Source: an uncultured Clostridia bacterium | GTDB lineage: Bacteria; Bacillota; Clostridia; TANB77; CAG-508 | Assembly (NCBI GenBank): GCA_944393345.1 | Contig: CALXZW010000021.1 | Coordinates: 1 to 16,293, forward strand | Reading direction: 5' to 3' | Length of the DNA: 16,293 bases | Shown: positions 1 to 6,208 of the stretch, piece by piece | Layout of the letters: each line of letters starts with the position of its first letter | Position numbering within the stretch: the first letter of the stretch is position 1 | The notes under the pieces: model-generated | The model's input: the letters and a program-made list of their open reading frames with translations, nothing else | What the model was told of the DNA's origin: nothing | The model's database searches: none | Made by a program: the position numbers and the translations under genes

Positions 1-471
1 TTTATTAATACAATGATAAATAGAAAAAAATTGGCAAGAACAAGTAGTGAACCTGGTAAAACTCGTCAAATTAATTTTTATAATATTGATGAAAGATTCT
101 ATTTTGTTGATTTACCTGGTTATGGATATAGTAAGATGTCTAAAAAAGAACAAATTCAAGTAGGAAAATTTATTGAAGAATACTTATTTAATCGAAATGA
201 AATTTCTTTAATAATCTTTTTAGTTGATATTCGTCATAATCCTACTGAAAATGACAAACTTATGTATAACTATGTAATTTCAAGTGGTTTACCATTTATG
301 ATTTTAGCAAATAAAGCTGATAAAATAGCAATTACAAAAGTTGATTTAGCTACTAAAAATATTCAAAAAGAACTCAACCCTATCGGAGATATTTTAACTT
401 TACCTTTTTCATCAGAAAGAAAAATTTACTTAGATTCTGTTTGGGAAAACATTTCTAAATACATAAAATAA
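1..471 (+). CDS. engB: Ribosome biogenesis GTP-binding protein EngB/YsxC (5' end cut by window)
   Basis: This is a P-loop GTPase of the TrmE-Era-EngA-EngB family that helps assemble the large ribosomal subunit in the cytoplasm. The reading frame is open from base 1, so the start codon and the G1/Walker A motif (normally GxSNVGKSS) lie just outside the window. The visible part opens with the family stretch NRKKLARTSSEPGKT (switch I region with the G2 Thr), followed by DLPGYGYSK (G3), NKAD (G4, where TKxD is more usual) and a Ser-Ser-Glu near the end (G5). The ATG at 13 is an internal Met, not a start. The stop is followed at once by a strong terminator, so engB is the last gene of its transcript. 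The family assignment is firm; only the 5' portion is missing. Confidence 0.95.
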   Translation, partial: FINTMINRKKLARTSSEPGKTRQINFYNIDERFYFVDLPGYGYSKMSKKEQIQVGKFIEEYLFNRNEISLIIFLVDIRHNPTENDKLMYNYVISSGLPFMILANKADKIAITKVDLATKNIQKELNPIGDILTLPFSSERKIYLDSVWENISKYIK

Positions 472-518
472 GAGCAAATAAATACTTTTTAATTTAAGTA
501 TTTTATTTGCTCTTTTTT
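471..518 (+). terminator. Intrinsic terminator of engB
   Basis: Arms at 471-487 and 496-513 pair almost perfectly, with one bulged A on the right side. The 8-nt A/T loop is followed by six T residues at 513-518. The hairpin begins on the last base of the engB stop codon. On the minus strand the same stem is followed by TATTTTAT, so it may also weakly stop the converging 616-870 transcript. Confidence 0.88.
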
Positions 519-615
519 ATTGTACAGAAAAAATTAATATTTTTCCACCTACTAATTTAAGTTTCCTTGAGTTGTAAATATTTTCAAATTGAAATGAACA
601 TGTTACAAAATTATT

Positions 616-870
616 TTAACAACATTTCTTTGATTTACATATACAAACTTTATATATAATTGTTAATATTGTTAGAAGTCCTAATAATGCTGCCACAGCA
701 ATTAATACTGCTATATATGCTGCTAAACTTGCAGCAAGTGCTACACCTAGAATTAATCCTATAACTCCTACTAAAGTTATTAATAATATACATAAAATTA
801 TACTTATACAATTGCAATCATAATTTTTTTCTTTATTATGATAGCAACAAGTTATTTCTTGTGGTTCCAT
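616..870 (-). CDS. Small cysteine-rich membrane protein, function unknown
   Basis: This 84-residue protein is not one I recognise. Residues of about 22-48 and 51-73 form two strongly hydrophobic segments rich in Ile, Leu, Ala and Gly, consistent with a helical hairpin in the membrane. Nine cysteines are concentrated outside these segments: Cys8, 9, 19 and 21 in the N-terminal tail with a His at 11, Cys27 at the membrane edge, and Cys76, 78, 83 and 84 in the short basic C-terminal tail, which ends in Cys-Cys. With two membrane passes both tails would lie on the same side, so they could jointly bind a metal or form disulfides; that is inference. The start is set by an excellent GGAGGTG seven bases upstream. 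The gene lies 79 bp after the DUF951 gene with no clear promoter of its own, so it is probably co-transcribed. A perfect inverted repeat abuts its ribosome binding site. Confidence 0.8.
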   Translation of the reverse strand: MEPQEITCCYHNKEKNYDCNCISIILCILLITLVGVIGLILGVALAASLAAYIAVLIAVAALLGLLTILTIIYKVCICKSKKCC

Positions 871-881
871 AATGTCACCTC

Positions 882-912
882 CAATATAAGCATCAACGTT
901 ATGCTTATATTG
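882..912 (-). promoter_or_regulatory. Perfect 12-bp inverted repeat abutting the RBS of the Cys-rich membrane protein
   Basis: CAATATAAGCAT at 882-893 and ATGCTTATATTG at 901-912 are exact reverse complements around a 7-nt spacer. On the transcribed minus strand the last G of the right arm is the first G of the GGAGGTG Shine-Dalgarno (876-882). There is no T-run after it on that strand, so it is not an intrinsic terminator for the upstream operon. It could be an RNA hairpin that stabilises or masks the ribosome binding site or marks a processing point, or a protein operator. Confidence 0.7.
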
Positions 913-949
913 TATTTTATGTATATTTTTGTCTTTTTGTGTATAAAAA

Positions 950-1141
950 TTAATTTTCTTCTGGCATTTTTTCTATTTTAGTAATAATTTTTTTAGCTTT
1001 TTCTCTTTCTAAAGTAACAATATGTCCACAGCCTTGGCATTTTAGTTTAAAATCTACCCCTATTCTTGTTATTTCCCATAATTTACTTCCACAAGGATGT
1101 TGTTTTTTAGTTCTTACTATACTTCCAATTTTGTATTCCAT
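950..1141 (-). CDS. DUF951 domain protein
   Basis: This is a 63-residue protein of the DUF951 family, small conserved Firmicutes proteins of unknown function (B. subtilis YyzM is of this type, from memory). The diagnostic order is visible: YKIGSIVRTKKQHPCGS, then W-E-I-T-R-I-G-x-D-F, then KCQGCGH. The His-Pro-Cys and Cys-x-x-Cys-Gly-His segments suggest a bound metal such as zinc. I place the start at the second Met (ATG at 1141), because AAGGAGG lies seven bases before it; the Met two codons upstream (1147) would leave almost no spacing. It sits 25 bp after gltX and is surely part of the rnj-gltX transcript. The family call is strong, the role unknown. Confidence 0.9.
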   Translation of the reverse strand: MEYKIGSIVRTKKQHPCGSKLWEITRIGVDFKLKCQGCGHIVTLEREKAKKIITKIEKMPEEN

Positions 1142-1166
1142 AAACATTCCTCCTTGTTATATAATC

Positions 1167-2822
1167 TTATAATTCTGCTATTGCTTTTTCAAATCTTCTT
1201 TTTATTTCTTCTTTTCTTAAAATTTTCATTATTTCGTACATATCTGGTGTATTGGTTCTTCCAGTTAAAGCTATTCTTAAAACAGTGCTTACATCTCCAA
1301 CATGTGCTTTATACTTATCTGGATTTGCTTTAAATTCTTTTACTTCTTTTGCATATCCCATTTTATCTGCTAATTCTTTAATTTTATCAAACCAAGTTTG
1401 TTTATCATCTTCGTCATTATAATAATCAGTTATATATAAATTTAATATTTTTTCTATATCTTCTTTTTCATTTATAACTTGATAATCATAATTTTGTTTT
1501 TGAGAATAAAATTTATCTCCATACATATATTCAATAATATATTTAACATCAGACCATTTGGCAATATCTTTTCTTGGCTTTTTATTTCCTCTTTCTATTC
1601 CAAAAACTTTTAAAGCATATGATTTATCTTTTAACATTTCTTCTAAATCTTTATCAAATTCTTTTGCCCAATTTAATGCTTCTTCATATACTTTTTCTGC
1701 TGTAAACTTTGATATAACAGTTTTTCCTACATCTTGTAATTTTACTATATCGAATAATGCTCCACTTACACTCATCTTATTTAATTGAAGATCAAATTCT
1801 GATATATCTAATTCTGGATTTGCCCTTCTCCAATTTTCAAAAGTAGAATTAGCAATATTTAATAAATATTCCTTTACTGCTTCTTTTGGTATACCCATTT
1901 TTTTATAATATGAAACAGCTGCTTCAGGATCTTTTCTTTTACTTAATTTTCTTTTATTTCCATTATCATTTTTCATTATTGGTGAAATATGTGCATATTT
2001 TGGAGCCTTAAAACCTAATTCTTGAAATAGTTGTAAATGTAATGGAACTGATGATAACCACTCATCTCCACGAATTATATGTGTTGTTCTCATTAAATGA
2101 TCATCAACCGCATGAGCAAAATGATACGTTGGAAGCCCATCTGCTTTTATTATTACTATATCTTGGTCATTTTCTGGAAACTCTACATTTCCTTTTATAA
2201 CATCCTTATGTTTTATCTTTCTATCTTCTCTTCCTGGTGACTTAAATCTTATAATGTATTTTTCACCATTTTTTATTTTTTCTATTGCTTCTTCAACTGT
2301 AATATTTCTACATTTTGCCCATACTCCATAATAACCTGGTCTAATTTTAGCAGCTTCTTGTTTTCCTCTTCTTGCTTCTCCTTCTTCTGGAGTGCAAAAA
2401 CAAGGATATGCTTTTCCTTGAGCAATTAAATATTTAGCATAAGCTTGATATATTTCTTTTCTTTGTGATTGTTTATATGGACCATATTCTCCATTACTTT
2501 GAGTCTCATTTATCATTCCTTCATCTGGAATTATTCCAAAATCTTTAAAAGATTCTATTATTTCTGTTGTTCCATTTTCAATTTCTCTTTTTTGATCTGT
2601 ATCTTCTATTCTTAAAAAGAATACTCCTTCAGTTTGTGCTGCTACTTTTTTAGCAACTAATGCTTGATATAAAGTACCAATATGCACAAAACCTGTTGGA
2701 CTTGGTGCAACTCTAGTAACTATTGCACCTTCTTTCAAATTTCTTTCTGGATATTTTTCTTCATAATATGAGATATCTTTTGCATTTGGAAATATTAAAT
2801 TCGCTAAATCTTTATAATCCAT
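1167..2822 (-). CDS. gltX: Glutamyl-tRNA synthetase (glutamate-tRNA ligase)
   Basis: This is a class I aminoacyl-tRNA synthetase that charges tRNA-Glu in the cytoplasm. In organisms lacking GlnRS it may also mischarge tRNA-Gln for the GatCAB amidotransferase; which applies here cannot be seen. The 551 residues include the HIGH-type motif PSPTGFVHIGT (40-50), a Zn-site-like CFC at 141-143 with a later Cys171, the family segment IIRGDEWLSSVPLHL, and the KMSKS-type motif KLSKR (292-296). The protein is longer than the roughly 480-residue E. coli form, with an extra N-terminal segment of about 30 residues before the catalytic core and a long C-terminal anticodon-binding half, a length I associate with some Clostridia. 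An AAGGAGAG ribosome binding site precedes the ATG. It follows rnj by 31 bp and precedes the DUF951 gene by 25 bp, in one operon. No T-box leader is present. Confidence 0.95.
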   Translation of the reverse strand: MDYKDLANLIFPNAKDISYYEEKYPERNLKEGAIVTRVAPSPTGFVHIGTLYQALVAKKVAAQTEGVFFLRIEDTDQKREIENGTTEIIESFKDFGIIPDEGMINETQSNGEYGPYKQSQRKEIYQAYAKYLIAQGKAYPCFCTPEEGEARRGKQEAAKIRPGYYGVWAKCRNITVEEAIEKIKNGEKYIIRFKSPGREDRKIKHKDVIKGNVEFPENDQDIVIIKADGLPTYHFAHAVDDHLMRTTHIIRGDEWLSSVPLHLQLFQELGFKAPKYAHISPIMKNDNGNKRKLSKRKDPEAAVSYYKKMGIPKEAVKEYLLNIANSTFENWRRANPELDISEFDLQLNKMSVSGALFDIVKLQDVGKTVISKFTAEKVYEEALNWAKEFDKDLEEMLKDKSYALKVFGIERGNKKPRKDIAKWSDVKYIIEYMYGDKFYSQKQNYDYQVINEKEDIEKILNLYITDYYNDEDDKQTWFDKIKELADKMGYAKEVKEFKANPDKYKAHVGDVSTVLRIALTGRTNTPDMYEIMKILRKEEIKRRFEKAIAEL

Positions 2823-2853
2823 ATTTACTCTCTCCTTATTTTTATTTTTTATA

Positions 2854-4728
2854 TTAAACTTCCATAATAATTGGTATTATCATAGGATTTCTTTTAGTTT
2901 TCATAAATATATAATCTCTTAAATTTTCTCTAACAGATGTTTTAATTGTAGCCCAATCACGTACTCCTCTTTCTTCACATTTTTTTATTTCATGCCTTAC
3001 AACAGATTTTACATCATCCATTAAAGTTTCAGATTCTCTTACATAAACAAATCCTCTTGATATTACATCAGGTCCTGCTACTACCTCTCCTGTTGTTGAT
3101 GACATAGTTAGAACTATTACAATTAATCCATCTTGAGATAAATGTTGTCTATCTCTTAAAACAATATTTCCAACATCTCCTACACCCAAGCCATCAACTA
3201 ATATCTTACCACTTGGAACTGAACCAGTAAATTCAGCTTTTTCTTCATTTATTTCTAAAATTCTTCCATTTGACATCATTAATATATTATCTTTGTCAAT
3301 TCCCATACTTTGAGCAGTTTCGCTATGTGCTATTAATTGTCTATATTCCCCATGGACTGGTATAAAATATTTTGGTTTTGCAAGCGCAATTATTAATTTT
3401 TGTTCTTCTTGACAAGCATGTCCTGAAACATGTATTGCTTCTAATGAACTATAAATAACCTCTGCTCCAATTTGCATTAAATCATCTATTACTTTTGATA
3501 CAAATTTTTCATTTCCAGGTATTGGTGTTGCAGATATAATAACTAAATCATTTGGAGTAATTTTAACTTTTCTATGATCTCCTGCAGCCATTCTAGTTAA
3601 TGCTGACATTGGTTCGCCTTGACTTCCTGTTGTTATTATTACTAATTGCTCATCTGTGTAATTGTTAATCATATCAATATCTATAAATAAATTTTCTGGA
3701 CATTCAATATAACCTAATTCTCTTGCTGTTTCTATCATTTTAATCATACTTCTACCACAAACAGCAATTTTTCTATTATATTTTATAGCAGAATTTACAA
3801 TTTGTTGAACTCTATGCACATTTGAAGCAAAAGTTGCAACTACAATTCTCTTAGTACAATTTAAAAATAATTTATCAAAGACCTCTCCTACTGTACTTTC
3901 TGACATAGTAAAACCTTTTCTTTCAGAATTTGTACTATCAGACATTAATGCTAATATTCCTTTATTTCCTAATTCTGCAATCCTTCCAAAATCCATCAAT
4001 TTTCCATCTATTGGTGTATAATCTACTTTGAAGTCACCTGTGTGTAAAACTGTTCCTGCAGGTGTAGTTATAGCTAACATTACAGAATCTGGAATACTAT
4101 GTGAACTTGCTATAAATTCTACTTCAAAATTTTTGCCTAATTTTATAGTTTGTCCTTGCATTACCTCTACCAATTTTGTACTTCTCAATAATTTATGTTC
4201 TTCTAATTTGTTTCTTATTAATCCTGCTGTTAATCTTGTAGCATATATTGGAATATTTATCTTTTTTAATAAATATGGAACATTTCCTATATGATCTTCA
4301 TGTCCATGTGTTATAACTAAACCTTTTATTTTTTCTACATTTCTTTCAAGATAAGTTATATCTGGAATAACTAAATCTATTCCTAACATATCATCTTCTG
4401 GGAATATTAATCCACAATCTACCACTATTATCTCATTTTCGTATTCAAATACTGTTATATTTTTTCCAACCTCATGTAAACCACCTAATGGTATTATCTT
4501 TAATTTAGGCTGCTTAAAAATAGAATTATTTTTTCTACTTTGCTTTTTAGATTTTTTTTCTATCTGTAAATTTTTGCTTTTACTTATATCCCCCATTCCT
4601 GTTTCTAATTTCACATTATTTTTTTTATATGGTCTCCTTGATTTTGTAACTTCTTTTTTTACTTTTTTCGTTCTTTTACCAATATTATTTTCTTGATTAT
4701 TTTTGTTTTCTAATTTTTCTTCTGACAT
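2854..4728 (-). CDS. rnj: Ribonuclease J
   Basis: RNase J is a Zn-dependent 5'-3' exoribonuclease and endoribonuclease of the metallo-beta-lactamase/beta-CASP family, central to mRNA decay and RNA maturation in Firmicutes. In the 624 residues I see the metal-binding HGHEDH (141-146), a further HSIPDS (His210), HTGDFK (229-234), the ISATPIPGNE segment and HVSGHA of the beta-CASP and C-terminal parts of the active site, then the C-terminal domain. Compared with B. subtilis RNase J1 (about 555 residues), the excess is an N-terminal extension of about 74 residues that is very rich in Lys, Asn and Arg and looks disordered, an additional RNA- or ribosome-binding tail by inference. AAGGGAG precedes the ATG. 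It is the first gene of the operon with gltX, behind a near-consensus promoter and a leader of about 200 nt. Whether it is the J1 or J2 paralogue cannot be decided. Confidence 0.95.
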   Translation of the reverse strand: MSEEKLENKNNQENNIGKRTKKVKKEVTKSRRPYKKNNVKLETGMGDISKSKNLQIEKKSKKQSRKNNSIFKQPKLKIIPLGGLHEVGKNITVFEYENEIIVVDCGLIFPEDDMLGIDLVIPDITYLERNVEKIKGLVITHGHEDHIGNVPYLLKKINIPIYATRLTAGLIRNKLEEHKLLRSTKLVEVMQGQTIKLGKNFEVEFIASSHSIPDSVMLAITTPAGTVLHTGDFKVDYTPIDGKLMDFGRIAELGNKGILALMSDSTNSERKGFTMSESTVGEVFDKLFLNCTKRIVVATFASNVHRVQQIVNSAIKYNRKIAVCGRSMIKMIETARELGYIECPENLFIDIDMINNYTDEQLVIITTGSQGEPMSALTRMAAGDHRKVKITPNDLVIISATPIPGNEKFVSKVIDDLMQIGAEVIYSSLEAIHVSGHACQEEQKLIIALAKPKYFIPVHGEYRQLIAHSETAQSMGIDKDNILMMSNGRILEINEEKAEFTGSVPSGKILVDGLGVGDVGNIVLRDRQHLSQDGLIVIVLTMSSTTGEVVAGPDVISRGFVYVRESETLMDDVKSVVRHEIKKCEERGVRDWATIKTSVRENLRDYIFMKTKRNPMIIPIIMEV

Positions 4729-4808
4729 AAATTCTCCCTTCTTTTATTTTTGAGATTTATTAACTCATTAAATAAACCTAGATATACTAGATTTTCACAT
4801 AATTAAAC

Positions 4809-4837
4809 TAATATATAAATGTACTATTTATATATTA
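4809..4837 (-). promoter_or_regulatory. Perfect AT-only inverted repeat in the rnj leader
   Basis: TAATATATAAAT at 4809-4820 and ATTTATATATTA at 4826-4837 are exact reverse complements around GTACT. It lies about 100 nt after the predicted transcription start and 80 nt before the rnj start. No T-run follows on the minus strand, so it is not a terminator. It could be an mRNA hairpin used in control of rnj, or merely chance in such AT-rich DNA. Confidence 0.45.
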
Positions 4838-4936
4838 AAAATTTTTACATATAATTAAACCCGTTCATCATCATTTTTTACTTTATTTTAATTTTTAATA
4901 AAATCTCTCATTTTAGCTTTCGCTAATAGTAATGAC

Positions 4937-4965
4937 ATTATACTATATCTTTAATAAAAAGTCAA
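4937..4965 (-). promoter_or_regulatory. Promoter of the rnj-gltX operon
   Basis: On the minus strand TTGACT (complement of 4960-4965) and TATAAT (complement of 4937-4942) are separated by exactly 17 bp, an almost perfect sigma-A promoter. It overlaps the terminator of the upstream unit: the -35 hexamer touches the stem and the spacer contains the terminator T-run. Transcription would start near 4930, giving a leader of about 200 nt before rnj. Confidence 0.85.
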
Positions 4966-4997
4966 ATGGCTAAAATGATTTCTCATCTTAGCCATTT
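4954..4997 (-). terminator. Intrinsic terminator of the coiled-coil protein gene
   Basis: A 15-bp stem (arms 4964-4978 and 4983-4997, one G-U pair) with a 4-nt loop is followed on the minus strand by GAC and five T residues (4956-4960). It lies 9 bp after the stop codon of the 5007-5900 gene and ends that transcript, while the rnj promoter starts inside it. Confidence 0.9.
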
Positions 4998-5006
4998 ACA
5001 TCATAA

Positions 5007-5900
5007 CTATTTTTGTTCTCCTCTTCCTTCTGGAAGTGCTGAATAATCTAATACGACTCTTATTTTTGTAATATATCTTATAGTTCTTACAAATTTACTA
5101 TTTTTAATTCTTGACCATAGACTTGGCTTTTTAACAAATGTGGTCTCTTCTACATATTTTTCCTTTTCTTCTATTTCTTTTGGTTCTTCAACAATAGTTT
5201 TTGCTTTATTTACAACTTTTTCTTCGACTTCTTTATTAATTTCTTCATTATTTACTTCTGAAGTTTGAATTAAAGTTTCTAATGGAGCAGGAATTGTTTT
5301 TAAAGCATCTGCAACTTCTATACCTATATAACTTAATGCTTTAGATCTATCCTCTATTCTTTCCATATCAATTTCTATATGTAAATTTGCTTCTAAATTA
5401 TTTATTCTAGCATTTAATAATTTTTTAGCATCCTTATATTCTTCATCACTTTCTTGTTTTTTTCCTAATATAGTTAATGTTTCTATTATATCCTCGCCAT
5501 ATTTACTTTCTGCTTTTTTTACTGCTTCTTTCCAATCTTTTTCTTTTTCTTCAACTTTTTCAACTAAATCTTTTAATTCTCCTGCTAATGCAATATTTTG
5601 TTCTCTTTGTCTAATTAATTCTTCTATTTTCTTTGTATTTTCTTCAAATTGGTTTGTTGCAAATTCCACTAATCCATATGCTGCTTTATATACACTTGGT
5701 GGAAAATTCTTCTTTTTAGGATATTCTATTAAATATGCTTTTACTGATTCTATTAAATCTTTAAAATATGTATCTTCCTCTAATTGAACTATTTGTTTTT
5801 TACTTTTGGGATTTATTAATTTTTGGATTTTATCTATATTTGATAATATTTTTTCTTCTGTTATAACCATTCTTACATTTACTATGCCAGACTTAGACAT
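5007..5900 (-). CDS. Unrecognised acidic/basic coiled-coil protein
   Basis: I do not recognise this 297-residue protein. It has no signal peptide or membrane segment. Residues of about 85-175 are heavily charged with Glu/Lys heptad-like patterns, consistent with a coiled coil. Residues 180-210 are more ordered (YIGIEVADALKTIPAPLETL). Residues 215-257 are a low-complexity Glu/Lys/Val linker. The last 40 residues form a conserved-looking basic tail with SLWSRIKNSKFVRTIRYITK and a Leu-Asp-Tyr end. That tail is amphipathic and could dock to a membrane or nucleic acid; this is inference. The start is well supported by AAAGGAGGT eight bases upstream. The gene is monocistronic, with its own promoter and strong terminator, so it is expressed and probably not a decaying ORF. 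Base use matches the neighbours, giving no sign of recent transfer. Confidence 0.8.
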   Translation of the reverse strand: MSKSGIVNVRMVITEEKILSNIDKIQKLINPKSKKQIVQLEEDTYFKDLIESVKAYLIEYPKKKNFPPSVYKAAYGLVEFATNQFEENTKKIEELIRQREQNIALAGELKDLVEKVEEKEKDWKEAVKKAESKYGEDIIETLTILGKKQESDEEYKDAKKLLNARINNLEANLHIEIDMERIEDRSKALSYIGIEVADALKTIPAPLETLIQTSEVNNEEINKEVEEKVVNKAKTIVEEPKEIEEKEKYVEETTFVKKPSLWSRIKNSKFVRTIRYITKIRVVLDYSALPEGRGEQK

Positions 5901-5928
5901 TGTAAAGTACCTCCTTTATCTTACGCAT
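5893..5928 (-). other. Possible 11-codon leader ORF overlapping the coiled-coil gene start
   Basis: An ATG at 5928 opens MRKIKEVLYNV and ends with a TAA (5893-5895) that lies inside the second and third codons of the downstream gene, so the ATG and stop sit in the string ATGTCTAA. The main Shine-Dalgarno lies within this mini-ORF. It has no good ribosome binding site of its own (an AGG 13 bases upstream at best), so it may be chance. Confidence 0.2.
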
Positions 5929-5956
5929 GATTGCTTTTTTACCTATTTCAATTATA

Positions 5957-5985
5957 ATTATACAGTAATAAACAAAAAACTACAA
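5957..5985 (-). promoter_or_regulatory. Promoter of the coiled-coil protein gene
   Basis: On the minus strand TTGTAG (complement of 5980-5985) and TATAAT (complement of 5957-5962) are separated by 17 bp. Transcription would start near 5950, giving a leader of about 50 nt. Confidence 0.75.
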
Positions 5986-6208
5986 GTAATTCCTTTAATT
6001 TTTATTTTATATTTTTGTTACAAAAATATTACAAAAATATTACGTTTTAATTAATTAACTTTGTTTATTACTTTAAAATAGTTATGTTTTATATTTTGAT
6101 GTAAAAATCCTTTTATTCATTATGTATCATTATGTAGAAATCTACAAAATAAAAATGCCCTAAAATCAACATCCCAGAAAGGATATTAGATTAGGTCATT
6201 TTTTTGTT
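5986..6208. other. Gene-free spacer
   Basis: The gene-free stretch 5901-6208 holds the promoter of the coiled-coil gene at its left end and the terminator of the acyl-CoA synthetase gene at its right end. Between them lie an 11-bp tandem repeat (TTACAAAAATA twice, 6018-6043), a 10-bp tandem repeat (CATTATGTAT/G near 6118-6137) and a small inverted repeat GTAGA-AA-TCTAC (6134-6145). I see no gene, RNA or further promoter that I can support. Confidence 0.5.
6145..6203 (-). terminator. Terminator of the acyl-CoA synthetase unit
   Basis: Arms 6151-6174 and 6181-6203 form a long imperfect stem capped by a 6-nt loop. On the minus strand the stem is followed by TTTTTATTTTG. The hairpin starts only a few bases after the stop codon of the 6209-7924 gene. 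T-runs flank both ends, so it could work in both directions. Confidence 0.75.

Noticed and set aside
882..912. Hairpin as an intrinsic terminator
   Set aside because: On the minus strand, the strand of both neighbouring genes, it is followed by GAGGTGACATT and not a T-run. The T-rich tail is only on the plus strand, where no gene leads into it.
1097..2000. Plus-strand open frames of 76-78 codons over gltX and the DUF951 gene
   Set aside because: They are antisense to well-supported genes, are rich in Leu/Phe/Ser as expected from A-rich coding DNA read backwards, and lack ribosome sites.
2823..4936. T-box or other riboswitch for gltX or rnj
   Set aside because: gltX follows rnj by 31 bp, and the rnj leader holds no T-box antiterminator core or other riboswitch motif that I can recognise.
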